A stretch of DNA of 64,000 nucleotides from Litorimonas sp039975855 (lineage in GTDB: Bacteria > Pseudomonadota > Alphaproteobacteria > Caulobacterales > Maricaulaceae), in NCBI GenBank assembly GCA_039975855.1, contig JBDWGH010000002.1, forward strand, positions 124,001-188,000. Reading direction: 5' to 3'. The position numbers and the translations under genes were made by a program. Positions within the stretch are counted from its first letter, which is position 1; every line of letters begins with the position of its first letter. Below, piece after piece: positions 52,454 to 61,031 of this stretch. The notes beneath the pieces are model-generated. The model saw only the letters and a program-made list of their open reading frames with translations. It did not search any database and was not told the DNA's origin.

Positions 52454-52845
52454 TACAAACTCATTTATTCCGCCGCTTTCACGGCTTTCACAAAAAACTC
52501 GGGCTCAATAAGGTATTAACCATAGATGTAAAGACGACCCTAACAGCCACCTAAAACCCTTTGGTTTCATATCATATTGACCTTCCATGACTTTTCACGG
52601 GCTGTTACCAATTGTGACAGTTTTGTTGCAGTTTATGACAGAGAAGTCGAGTGCGACGTCACGTCAAAGATGCATGCCGGACCGTGACAGAATTATGCGC
52701 AAGTGCCGCTAGGGTAAGGACCTGCACTCCTCGCTATGTTTTCCCAACCATTTAGAGTTTGATCACGGATCTAACCTCAATGTCCTCATTTCAAACGAAA
52801 TCGAGAAACACAGCTACCCCATATCCTACAGATAATAGCCCAGAC
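52454..52845. other. 392-base intergenic region upstream of the ligase-acp-spt operon
   Basis: No gene is supported on either strand. It contains the Pho-box-like repeat at 52610-52641, a TATGAT -10-like hexamer on the minus strand near 52573-52578, and one TTAACCAT CtrA half-site at 52516-52523. A 25-codon frame near 52636 has no ribosome site and was not called. Confidence 0.6.
52610..52641 (-). promoter_or_regulatory. Pho-box-like triple repeat
   Basis: Read on the minus strand: CTGTCATAAA, CTGCAACAAAA, CTGTCACAATT, that is three copies of the PhoB half-site pattern (CTGTCA plus A/T-rich spacer) at 10- and 11-base spacing. It is about 157 bases upstream of the aasR start codon. Phosphate starvation is known to change the sphingolipids of Caulobacter, which fits. 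Confidence 0.5.
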
Positions 52846-53886
52846 TCAACTTATCAAACCTAGGCGTTCACGGGCGAGTTTGTCCGCCACGACATTCGTA
52901 GCAAGTCCTTGCTCGGACGCCATTGAGAAGATATTTTTCAGTGTAATTTCAAGACCATCCAGCTTTGTTTTTACCCATTCTGGATCATAAGTTCCGCTAA
53001 CCTCAGCCGCAACATTGATGATACCCCCGGCATTCACGACGTAATCCGGTGCGTACAAGATGCCGCGCTGGCGGCAGGCCTCTCCCAACTCCGGCGACGC
53101 CAATTGATTATTGGCAGCCCCCGCAATGATTGACGCTCGGATGTGAGGTAAAGTTGTCTTTGAAATAGCACCACCCAAAGCACATGGCGCAAAGACATCC
53201 GCGGCTACGGCATGAATTTCATCGGGCTCAACAATGACAGCTCCCAATTCCTCTCTAGCCTGCTCTAAAACAGCTTTATTTATGTCAGTCACAATCAAGT
53301 GAACACCTGCCGAATGGAGATGTTCACACAAGCCATAACCCACATGACCTAAGCCCTGAACGGCGACTCGTAGCCCCTTCAACGACTCAAGCCCCATGGC
53401 ATGCCTCACAGCGACCTTGATGCTGCGAAACACACCTTCTGCCGTTACAGGTGACGGATCTCCAGATGCCGCAGGACCATCGTCTAATCCTGCTACAAAA
53501 TCAGTTTGCGTTTTTATGATACGCATATCGTCGGGAGATACGCCAACGTCTTCAGCCGTAATATATTTCCCGCTCACGTTTTCCACGGCCCGACCATACG
53601 CCTCAAACAGCGCTTTTCTGTCGAAATCAGTGTTGGGGCGCAAGATAACCCCCTTCCCTCCACCGAGTGATAACCCAGCCATGGCGTTCTTATAACTCAT
53701 GGCCTTAGATAAGCGCAGAGCGTCAGTAACAGCGTCTTTTGGGTCGGCATAGGACCACAACCGTGTTCCACCCGCGGCAGGACCGCGCGTTGTATTATGC
53801 ACCGCTATCACAGCCCGCAGACCGCTTTTGGCATCGCTGAACATGTGCACGCCCTCATGGGCATCAAAATCGGGATGATCGAACAT
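52846..53886 (-). CDS. Leucine/Glu/Phe/Val dehydrogenase family protein
   Basis: A 346-residue NAD-dependent amino acid dehydrogenase of the leucine dehydrogenase type. Catalytic Lys region AMSYKNAMAGLSLGGGKGVI (about residue 60), DVGVSPDDM, and the Rossmann motif LRVAVQGLGHVGYGLCEHL. Length and GGGKG pattern fit Leu/Val dehydrogenases rather than the longer glutamate enzyme. Likely role: oxidative deamination of branched-chain amino acids. It ends the cobT pair (1-base gap). Confidence 0.9.
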   Translation of the reverse strand: MFDHPDFDAHEGVHMFSDAKSGLRAVIAVHNTTRGPAAGGTRLWSYADPKDAVTDALRLSKAMSYKNAMAGLSLGGGKGVILRPNTDFDRKALFEAYGRAVENVSGKYITAEDVGVSPDDMRIIKTQTDFVAGLDDGPAASGDPSPVTAEGVFRSIKVAVRHAMGLESLKGLRVAVQGLGHVGYGLCEHLHSAGVHLIVTDINKAVLEQAREELGAVIVEPDEIHAVAADVFAPCALGGAISKTTLPHIRASIIAGAANNQLASPELGEACRQRGILYAPDYVVNAGGIINVAAEVSGTYDPEWVKTKLDGLEITLKNIFSMASEQGLATNVVADKLARERLGLIS

Positions 53887-53887
53887 T

Positions 53888-54868
53888 TTAGGCCTTTAAA
53901 CTTGTGAGTCCGGCGCCAGCCGCTTTCAAAACGGCCAAAGCCAAAGCCCCACCTGTCCCGTCACCAATATTTACCTCAAGATCGAGTACAGGTGTCAGCC
54001 CTAAACGCGATAGCAGGGCGTCATGCGCAGGTTCCGCAGACAGATGCGTCGCAACACAGTGACTTATGGCCGCCGGGTCGACCGCATGAAGGATGGCTGC
54101 AGCGGTGCAACTGACATAACCATCTAATAAAATGGGGATACGCTGATGTCTCGCAGCTATAATAGCTCCAACCAAGCCTGCGATCTCCCGTCCACCAAAA
54201 ATACGCAATACCTCCAGCGGATCAGACGTCTGGCCGCTATGTTTAGAAATACCCGCTTGGACGGCTTTTATTCGATCTGCCGCCCCGTCGCCGCCTGCCC
54301 AATAATTTGCGGCTCCGCCATACAGCGCAATGTTCATGGCAGCCGCAGCCGTTGCAGCGCCAAGTCCCGCTGCGCCAAGCACGATAACGTCGGCCCCTTC
54401 AGCAACGACCTCCATGCCGAATGCGATTGCCGCCGCGCAATCGCGTTCAGACAGACTGTCAGATTCAGTAAAATCAGCGCTCGGGTAATCGAGACCAAAC
54501 TCATAAACCTTGTAGGCCGAACCCAAATCACCGGCTATGCCACGAACCGCCACCTGTCCTTCGGTGAGGCTTGCAACGCGAACCTTTGAAGCTTCAACAA
54601 TATCGTCATAGCCGAGGTTGTTCGCAACACCGTGCGTGCCAGCGAATACAGCAATCAGAGGCCGCATTAAACGCGGTAAGGGTGCGCCCTGCCACTTTGA
54701 AATCAAGCTGAGCGGTTTGTCCAAACGCCCGATCGGCCGTAATCCACGTCCCAAGGAAACGGCGCTTTCAAATACTTCAGTATCGTTCAACTCATCCAAT
54801 TTGGGCATAGACCCAATAAGGGCCCTGATATCGTCAAAGGGATTCGCCGCTGTCTCTGTATCAGTCAT
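53888..54868 (-). CDS. cobT: Nicotinate-nucleotide--dimethylbenzimidazole phosphoribosyltransferase
   Basis: Activates the lower ligand of cobalamin. 326 residues. Family blocks: IAVFAGTHGVA, VLGAAGLGAATAAAAMN, the PILLDGYVSCTAAAILHAVDP segment (split by one residue from the usual form), and late LDLEVNIGDGTGGALALA with the conserved Glu as EVNIGDGTG. Other cobalamin genes are not in the window, so it may serve salvage. The start follows a gene of the opposite strand. Confidence 0.92.
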   Translation of the reverse strand: MTDTETAANPFDDIRALIGSMPKLDELNDTEVFESAVSLGRGLRPIGRLDKPLSLISKWQGAPLPRLMRPLIAVFAGTHGVANNLGYDDIVEASKVRVASLTEGQVAVRGIAGDLGSAYKVYEFGLDYPSADFTESDSLSERDCAAAIAFGMEVVAEGADVIVLGAAGLGAATAAAAMNIALYGGAANYWAGGDGAADRIKAVQAGISKHSGQTSDPLEVLRIFGGREIAGLVGAIIAARHQRIPILLDGYVSCTAAAILHAVDPAAISHCVATHLSAEPAHDALLSRLGLTPVLDLEVNIGDGTGGALALAVLKAAGAGLTSLKA

Positions 54869-54976
54869 CGTGTGCCTTATTCGGGTCGAATCAAATTGTT
54901 AACCCTGATTACAAATCGCAGCTTACATCGTCGCAAACTTAAATTCTTTTCAAATTCTGCCCTGTATAGGAATTTT

Positions 54977-55522
54977 ATGTTGGTCAAGCTCCTTACAAAC
55001 ACTGTTCTTATCGCTGGCGTTGCTGTGGGCGGAGTTCTCTACCTGGATTACAAAGGAAAATCCGAGGATGCCGCACAAATGCAGACACAGACTCAAGATG
55101 TTCAAAAGCTTCAAACTGCGGCAAAACCACAGTCGAAAGCGGTAAAATCCGCCTCAGTCGTATCAATTCCAAAAGACCCGCGATCCGGACAGTATCATTA
55201 CAAAGGCCGCGTGAATTCTGGGTATGTAGACTTTCTGGTCGATACAGGCGCATCGGCTATCGCTTTGACCCCCGCCGATGCACGCAAAGCAGGCTTACAC
55301 GCGTCAGACCTATCTTATGATGTACCCATTAGCACAGCTGGCGGCAGAAATTTCGCTGCGCGCGTGACCTTGGATCAAGTTGCTCTCGGCGGCATCATCC
55401 TCCGCGATGTAGAAGCTCTGGTGGTCAAAGAAGGCTTGGACATCTCACTCTTGGGGATGACGTGGTTGGGTCAATTGCAGGAAGTCAAAGCGACGCCAAA
55501 CGCCCTGCTCTTGCGCTACTAA
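54977..55522 (+). CDS. Retropepsin-like aspartic protease, membrane-anchored
   Basis: About 181 residues: an N-terminal membrane helix (TVLIAGVAVGGVLYLDY), a Gln/Lys-rich linker, and a retroviral-type aspartyl protease domain with the catalytic VDFLVDTGASAIAL (about residue 96) and a closing ISLLGMTWL. This matches the small TIGR02281-type clan AA proteins of proteobacteria. The ATG at 54977 is chosen because AGGA precedes it and it begins the anchor. Convergent with the TauE/SafE gene, 4-base overlap. Confidence 0.85.
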   Translation: MLVKLLTNTVLIAGVAVGGVLYLDYKGKSEDAAQMQTQTQDVQKLQTAAKPQSKAVKSASVVSIPKDPRSGQYHYKGRVNSGYVDFLVDTGASAIALTPADARKAGLHASDLSYDVPISTAGGRNFAARVTLDQVALGGIILRDVEALVVKEGLDISLLGMTWLGQLQEVKATPNALLLRY

Positions 55523-56367
55523 AACAGACCGACTTTTCGCGCCATATTCATCGCCACTAGCGCGAGACATATTCCAAAAATTCGGCGCAAAAGCGTAGCA
55601 TCCAGTCGGTGCGCCAGCTTAGCGCCAAACGGAACCATCGGCCACGCCGCAATCGTTATCAGGGCAAAGCCCAAACCATTGACGTAACCCAGCGATCCAA
55701 AGGGTCGTCCGGCGACACCCCAGCCACTGATAACAAATCCAATTGTCGCGGGCACAGCGATGAACAATCCAAAGGCCGCAGCTGTTCCGATGGCGCGGTG
55801 AATAGGTACACCGCAAAGCGTCAGAAGAGGCACGGAAAGCGATCCACCGCCAATTCCCATTAAGGACGATAGTACACCGACACCGCCGCCTGCTAGAACG
55901 GGTGCGGGACCTCTCGGCACCGTTTCACGAAACACGAAGCTCGGCTTGCCAAAGATAAATTGCAGAGAAACCAAAAGAGCAATGCCCGCAAACAAGAGCG
56001 TCAACACATCGCCAGATAAGCGCGGCGCAATCCAAATCGCTGCGGCAAAAGCCCCTACTCCAATCCAGAGACCATAGCTCTGCCACCATCTAGACTTCGG
56101 CCAGACGAGCGACATATCAACGGCGTCTTTTGCGTGATGAGCCCGCGTAGATCGCAGCGCGTTCAGAATAATAACGGCCGCACTAGTCGCGACAGAGCAA
56201 TGCATGACAATTTCATCCGGAACGCCTAGTTCTGAAAACGCGTAAAAAAGGGCCGGCACCATCACGGCCCCGCCTCCAATACCAAACAAACCAGCCGTGA
56301 GTCCTGCGACACCGCCAACCGCTAAAAGCGCGACAATCAATGGCCAGTTTTGGAGGATTTGATCCAT
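55519..56367 (-). CDS. TauE/SafE-family permease
   Basis: A 282-residue membrane protein with about eight helices in two repeats, each opening with a GLFGIGGG- or SLMGIGGGSLSVP-type motif (about residues 28 and 170). Members export sulfite or organosulfonates or act as anion channels; the substrate is not evident. The start abuts the dusA stop (one-base overlap), so the two share an operon. Confidence 0.9.
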   Translation of the reverse strand: MDQILQNWPLIVALLAVGGVAGLTAGLFGIGGGAVMVPALFYAFSELGVPDEIVMHCSVATSAAVIILNALRSTRAHHAKDAVDMSLVWPKSRWWQSYGLWIGVGAFAAAIWIAPRLSGDVLTLLFAGIALLVSLQFIFGKPSFVFRETVPRGPAPVLAGGGVGVLSSLMGIGGGSLSVPLLTLCGVPIHRAIGTAAAFGLFIAVPATIGFVISGWGVAGRPFGSLGYVNGLGFALITIAAWPMVPFGAKLAHRLDATLLRRIFGICLALVAMNMARKVGLF

Positions 56368-57353
56368 TAAGCAGCCTGTTTGAGGGCCTGCATTGCCTCT
56401 AACCCGTCACGAAGAATTACCGACGGTGCGAGTTTCTTTCCTAAGCCCTCAGAGAGCGTGCGTCGCCACAATCTGGCTCCCGGCTCGCCGGCAAATAATC
56501 CCATCACATGTCGGATAAGCGCTTTGGTCGAACGATCAATTTCTTCACGGCCTTTTGCATAGCCAATCAGACGTTCCGCAATCTCCAGACGGGTTGGCGT
56601 AAACGCTGCGCCATCGAACCAACGGATATCCACCTCGGTCAGGATCCATGGCGTATTGTAAGCTGCGCGCCCGAACATGGCACCATCCAGCGCGTGCCCC
56701 ATCACATCGACTGCATGGGACACATCGGTCACTTGCCCATTCACAATGATTTCCAGCTCTGGATACTTAGCCTTCATCGCGTGAACGAGATTATAGTCGA
56801 TGGGTGGGATAGTACGGTTGTCTTTGGGCGAGAGACCTTTCAGCCAAGCTTTTCTGGCATGGATGACGAAAGTTCTACATCCTGCGGCCGCGACTGTCTC
56901 AATGAATGATGGGAGCGTGGTTTCGACTGTCTGATCGTCGATACCAAGACGGCATTTCACCGTAACCTCAGCATCTGTTGCGCCGTTCATGGCCGTAAAA
57001 CACTCAGCCACTAAGTCGGGTTCAGCCATGAGGCACGCACCGAACCGCCCCGCTTGAACGCGGTCGGACGGGCAACCCACATTGAGGTTCACCTCATCAT
57101 AGCCATAGCCGCCGCCAATTTCGGTCGCCTGCGCGAGTTTTTCGGGATCACTGCCACCAATTTGTAGAGCCACAGGGTGTTCAATTTCATCAAAACCCAA
57201 AAGACGATCGCGCGGGCCGTGAATAACCGCATCGGCGACGACCATCTCCGTGTAGAGACGAGTATGTGTTGACAGTTGACGGTGGAACCACCGGCAATGC
57301 CGATCCGTCCAATCCATCATGGGCGCAACAGAAATGTTGGGAGACGAGCTCAT
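56367..57353 (-). CDS. dusA: tRNA-dihydrouridine synthase A
   Basis: An FMN-dependent reductase of 328 residues making dihydrouridine in the tRNA D-loop (positions 20/20a). SVAPMMDWTDRHCRWFHRQL at the start, NLNVGCPSDRVQAGRFGACL with the catalytic Cys (about residue 94), FVIHARKAWLKGLSPKDNR and VNGQVTD are DusA-specific. Cotranscribed with the TauE/SafE gene. Confidence 0.95.
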   Translation of the reverse strand: MSSSPNISVAPMMDWTDRHCRWFHRQLSTHTRLYTEMVVADAVIHGPRDRLLGFDEIEHPVALQIGGSDPEKLAQATEIGGGYGYDEVNLNVGCPSDRVQAGRFGACLMAEPDLVAECFTAMNGATDAEVTVKCRLGIDDQTVETTLPSFIETVAAAGCRTFVIHARKAWLKGLSPKDNRTIPPIDYNLVHAMKAKYPELEIIVNGQVTDVSHAVDVMGHALDGAMFGRAAYNTPWILTEVDIRWFDGAAFTPTRLEIAERLIGYAKGREEIDRSTKALIRHVMGLFAGEPGARLWRRTLSEGLGKKLAPSVILRDGLEAMQALKQAA

Positions 57354-57384
57354 GGAGCGTATATAACCACCCCTGCAGAAATTC

Positions 57385-58023
57385 CTATTCGTAGATTACA
57401 TCCGCCTCGGTTTTTGATTTCACCTCATCCAGTTCAACACCAGGGGCGAGTTCTCTAAGGCGGAAACGCTTCTGCCCCTCCGCACGGTCAAACACACCTA
57501 GATCTGTGACCACCATGTCGATGCAATTCTGACCGGTCAGCGGAAGGGTACAGGCTTTGATAAACTTGCTCTCGCCGCGCTTATTCGTGTGATCGAACAA
57601 TGCGATGCAGCGCTTAACCCCAGCGACGAGGTCCATCGCCCCGCCCATGCCTTTGACCATTTTACCAGGGATCATCCAATTCGCGATATCGCCGTTTTCG
57701 GCAACTTCCATCGCGCCGAGAATAGACAAATCAATATGCCCACCCCGTATCATTGCAAAGCTGGTGGCACTGTCGAAAAAACTGGATTTCGGAAGCGTTG
57801 TAATCGTCTGCTTCCCAGCATTGATGAGATCAGCGTCCACCTCATCTTCCGTCGGGAATGGTCCCATGCCCAGCATACCGTTCTCACTCTGCAAAGTAAC
57901 GGACATGCCATCCGGAATATGGTTGGCGACCAAAGTCGGAATACCAATACCTAGATTGACGTAGAAACCATCCTCCAGCTCTTTGGCTGCACGTGCGGCC
58001 ATTTCATCTCTTGTCCAAGCCAT
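57385..58023 (-). CDS. scoB: 3-oxoacid CoA-transferase subunit B
   Basis: 212 residues. The catalytic Glu lies in LQSENGMLGMGPFP (about residue 46), with GIPTLVANHIPDGM before and GAMDLVAGVKRCIALFDH after. With subunit A it transfers CoA between succinyl-CoA (or acetyl-CoA) and acetoacetate for ketone-body or polyhydroxybutyrate turnover. It follows scoA by 3 bases. Confidence 0.94.
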   Translation of the reverse strand: MAWTRDEMAARAAKELEDGFYVNLGIGIPTLVANHIPDGMSVTLQSENGMLGMGPFPTEDEVDADLINAGKQTITTLPKSSFFDSATSFAMIRGGHIDLSILGAMEVAENGDIANWMIPGKMVKGMGGAMDLVAGVKRCIALFDHTNKRGESKFIKACTLPLTGQNCIDMVVTDLGVFDRAEGQKRFRLRELAPGVELDEVKSKTEADVIYE

Positions 58024-58026
58024 GGT

Positions 58027-58722
58027 CTAAGCCTCCCGCACAGTACGTTGTTCAATGCGCTTTTCGCATTCCGCTTCGACGATGCGTTGCACAAAAACTC
58101 CCGGCGTATGAATGAAGTTCGGATCAAGACCTCCGACAGGTACAATTTCATCAACCTCAGCCACGGTCACCTTCCCGGCCATGGCCATCATGGGTGAGAA
58201 ATTCCGAGCCGTGGCTTTGAATATCAAATTGCCTTCCGCATCACCTTTCCAAGCTTTGATGATCGAGACGTCAGCTTTCAATCCGGTTTCCATAATGAAG
58301 GTCTCGCCGTCGAATTCTTTGTGCTCTTTGTCTTCCGCAATCAGGGTTCCAACGCCTGTCTTGGTGTAAAACCCCGGAATGCCTGCCCCGCCAGCGCGGA
58401 TGCGTTCAGCCAAAGTGCCTTGCGGATTAAACTCTAGCTCGAGCTCCCCGCCCAGATATTGGCGCTCAAACTCTTTATTTTCACCCACATAAGAGCTGAC
58501 CATTTTTTTGATCTGGCGCGTTTCCAGCAATTGACCGAGGCCAAAGCCGTCCACGCCCGCATTATTGGAAATCATAGTCAAACCCCCAGCTCCGCTATCT
58601 CGTAGCGCTGCAATCAAGTTTTCGGGAATACCGCAGAGACCAAAACCGCCTGACATCACCGTCATGCCATCGACGCATAGACCATCCATCGCATCGGCAG
58701 CTGTTTTATAGACCTTACTCAT
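58027..58722 (-). CDS. scoA: 3-oxoacid CoA-transferase subunit A
   Basis: 231 residues. The subunit A motif MSGGFGLCGIPENLIAALRD, SNNAGVDGFGLGQLLE and YVGENKEFERQYLGGELELE are diagnostic, and the end GVFVQRIVEAECEK is typical. First of the scoAB pair and 39 bases after the succinate-semialdehyde dehydrogenase gene, which may be cotranscribed. Confidence 0.94.
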   Translation of the reverse strand: MSKVYKTAADAMDGLCVDGMTVMSGGFGLCGIPENLIAALRDSGAGGLTMISNNAGVDGFGLGQLLETRQIKKMVSSYVGENKEFERQYLGGELELEFNPQGTLAERIRAGGAGIPGFYTKTGVGTLIAEDKEHKEFDGETFIMETGLKADVSIIKAWKGDAEGNLIFKATARNFSPMMAMAGKVTVAEVDEIVPVGGLDPNFIHTPGVFVQRIVEAECEKRIEQRTVREA

Positions 58723-58761
58723 AGCTTTCCCTCTTCAACCTTCTCTCGTCTTTTCCGGACG

Positions 58762-60126
58762 CTACGCGATATACACGGTTTTGACATTGCAAAAGGCGCG
58801 TATGCCTTCTGCCGCGAGTTCTCGTCCGTACCCAGAACGTTTTATCCCGCCAAATGGGAGGGCTGGATGTGAAGACGTCATGGCATTCACAAAGGTCGCG
58901 CCCGCCTCAATTTCCCGAATGGCTTTGTCTTGCTCAGATTTATCCGTCGTCCAGATCGAAGACCCAAGGCCAAACGGCGTGTCATTCGCCAGTTCAATCG
59001 CTGCATCGATATCGTCCACCTTATATAGCGCCGCAACGGGTCCGAATATCTCTTCGTGATAGGCATTTGAGTCCTTCGAGATGTTTTCCAATACGCCTGG
59101 TTTAAAAAACCATCCGTCCCCCTCAATAATTTCTCCGCCTGTCAACAGGCGCGCGCCATCTTTAACGGCTGCCTCAACTTGGCCTGCGATCTCCGCGCGG
59201 GCGTCTTCATTCACGAGAGGGCCAATATCTGTGTCTTCATGGGTAGGATCACCAACTCTCAAGGCGGCCGTCGCGTCAACTAAACGGTTTCGTACGTCTT
59301 CATATATGTCGGCGTGAACAATGAACCGTTTTGCCGCGATGCAGCTTTGCCCATTATTCTGGTTTCTGGCCTTCAAGCCGGTCTTAATAGCGGTGTCCAG
59401 GTCAGCAGACGGCATAATAATAAAGGCATCTGATCCTCCCAGCTCCAGCACAGTAGGTTTGATCTCTTCACCGCAGATGGACGCGACTGATGCTCCGGCT
59501 GGTTCAGAACCTGTCAACGTGGCGGCCTTCACCCGGTCATCCCGAAGAACGCGCTCCACTTTTGACCCAGGAATCAGCAGTGTCTGGAAGGCACCCTCCG
59601 GAAATCCGGCGCGTTTAAACACATCTTCGATATAAAGGGCGCATTGCGGCACGTTGGACGCATGCTTCAAAAGGCCCGTATTACCAGCCATCAAAGCTGG
59701 CGCAGCGAAACGGACAACCTGCCAAATCGGATAATTCCACGGCATAACGGCCAAAACTGGTCCAAGTGGCAAATAAGCCCGGTAAGAAGCCGTCGCACCC
59801 GTCTCCACAACATCATCAGAAAGATGTGATTCCGCCGTATCGGCATAATAATCGGCACCCAGCGCACATTTTTTTACTTCGGCAATCGCTGAGGCGAGCG
59901 TCTTACCCATTTCAAGAGTAACAATTTCACCAACCTGTTCCGCTTCATCCCTTAATATTTGCGCTACTTTACGCATATGGCCGGCCCGTTTTTCGAACGG
60001 CCACATTCGCAACTCTTCCTGCGCGACAACAGATTTGGCGAGAATCAAATCAACGTCCGCATCTGTATGCGCGTCGAATGTTTTAACAATTTCGCCGGTG
60101 GCCGGGTTTTGAGTTTGGATGGGCAT
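58762..60126 (-). CDS. NAD(P)-dependent succinate-semialdehyde dehydrogenase
   Basis: About 454 residues, aldehyde dehydrogenase superfamily. Catalytic Glu in TVLELGGSDAFII (about residue 235), catalytic Cys in NNGQSCIAAKRF (about 269), and NAD-contacting MPWNYPIWQVVRF. The short N-terminus (PIQTQNPATGEIVKTF) and length fit the SSADH/GabD-like group. Possible source of succinate near the CoA-transferase. The start at MPIQTQN follows AGGA; a longer frame to 60147 lacks a site. Confidence 0.88.
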   Translation of the reverse strand: MPIQTQNPATGEIVKTFDAHTDADVDLILAKSVVAQEELRMWPFEKRAGHMRKVAQILRDEAEQVGEIVTLEMGKTLASAIAEVKKCALGADYYADTAESHLSDDVVETGATASYRAYLPLGPVLAVMPWNYPIWQVVRFAAPALMAGNTGLLKHASNVPQCALYIEDVFKRAGFPEGAFQTLLIPGSKVERVLRDDRVKAATLTGSEPAGASVASICGEEIKPTVLELGGSDAFIIMPSADLDTAIKTGLKARNQNNGQSCIAAKRFIVHADIYEDVRNRLVDATAALRVGDPTHEDTDIGPLVNEDARAEIAGQVEAAVKDGARLLTGGEIIEGDGWFFKPGVLENISKDSNAYHEEIFGPVAALYKVDDIDAAIELANDTPFGLGSSIWTTDKSEQDKAIREIEAGATFVNAMTSSHPALPFGGIKRSGYGRELAAEGIRAFCNVKTVYIA

Positions 60127-60258
60127 ATCGGAATCCTGATTGCACAAATGTGAAACATCTTCTCAATCGACGTATCGGCTCTTGGATCCAACTTAAACCG
60201 CTTTTGCGCCCCGTTCGCGGCAAAACAATTCGCGCGAAGGGGTTCAGTCACAAAAAAA

Positions 60259-60278
60259 GCCCGATCAATTGATCGGGC
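60259..60278. terminator. Bidirectional terminator
   Basis: A perfect 20-base palindrome (GCCCGATCAA and its complement) with A7 before it and CTTTG-type T-rich sequence after it. It most likely ends the minus-strand tRNA-Asp transcript. Confidence 0.85.
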
Positions 60279-60311
60279 TTCTTTGTATCTGTTCCACCCT
60301 CTAAAAGAGAA

Positions 60312-60388
60312 TGGCGCGAGTGACGGGACTCGAACCCGCGGCCTCTGGCGTGACAGGCCAGCGCTCTAACCAACTGAGCTACACCCGC
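60312..60388 (-). tRNA. tRNA-Asp (GTC)
   Basis: A full cloverleaf: acceptor GCGGGTG/CACTCGC (one G-U), D-arm GCTC/GAGC, anticodon stem CTGGC/GCCAG with loop CTGTCAC (anticodon GTC), T-arm with TTCGAGT, encoded CCA. The terminator at 60259 follows it. Confidence 0.95.
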
Positions 60389-60467
60389 TAAGATGTGAGG
60401 GGCTATTAGCTATGAGCTTGGTATTGGTCAACGCGCAATTGCTAGAAACTGCAGTTTATTTTTTGCC

Positions 60468-60731
60468 TTATCCCAAAGACACGCGAACCCGCTTCGGGAG
60501 CCCCATAATTACGGTGTTATATGAGACCTGAAGACGCTCAAACACATCTTCCAATGCCAGCTTGTCCAATAGGAGGACCATCCAATTCCGGCGCAGCAGA
60601 TGAGAATGCGCTTCTGCAACGCTGACTTCAATGAGCATTGACCGAATCTCGGCATCTACAGTTTTCACAGTGAGTCGGTTTTCACAGGGTCGTAAAATCG
60701 CAAACATTCTGAAATCATCCTGCTTGCCCAA
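60468..60731 (-). CDS. Small protein of unknown function
   Basis: 87 residues, mixed helix and strand: MGKQDDFRMFAILRPCENRL, then SVAEAHSHLLRRNWMVLLLD and a Val/Arg-rich end. No signal or membrane helix. The frame is clean and sits between tRNA genes with its own upstream gap, but no ribosome site stands out. Not recognised. Confidence 0.45.
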   Translation of the reverse strand: MGKQDDFRMFAILRPCENRLTVKTVDAEIRSMLIEVSVAEAHSHLLRRNWMVLLLDKLALEDVFERLQVSYNTVIMGLPKRVRVSLG

Positions 60732-60883
60732 TTTAAACTCGTGCGCTCAGCCCCATTGCTCGGTCATATATATACTAGGAAACGCCAGAACTTTTTTAGT
60801 GTGAATTTCATCCATAAAAACAGCATAGAGTAATTGCACCCGGACGCAAAAGCCGTATAAGCCTGCCATTCGCAAGAATGTGA

Positions 60884-60959
60884 GGGCGGTTAGCTCAGCT
60901 GGTAGAGCATCTCGTTTACACCGAGAGGGTCAGCGGTTCGAACCCGTTACCGCCCACCA
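60884..60959 (+). tRNA. tRNA-Val (TAC)
   Basis: Acceptor GGGCGGT/ACCGCCC, D-arm GCTC/GAGC, anticodon stem TCTCG/CGAGA with loop TTTACAC (anticodon TAC), T-loop TTCGAAC, encoded CCA. Confidence 0.96.
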
Positions 60960-61031
60960 TTCTTTTGAACATCACCTAAAATCAGATTTTGGCCCGCGCC
61001 CACAAACATTAGGAGCGCAGACCCCCTTTTC

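Noticed and set aside
52516..52523. CtrA half-site TTAACCAT upstream of aasR
   Set aside because: Only one half; the second TTAA at the right spacing is missing.
52636..52713. Short reading frame in the aasR upstream region
   Set aside because: About 25 codons, no ribosome site, and it begins inside the Pho-box-like repeat.
60884..60959. tRNA-Val as an integration site with an att repeat
   Set aside because: No direct repeat of the tRNA 3' end was found within the window and no integrase gene is present.
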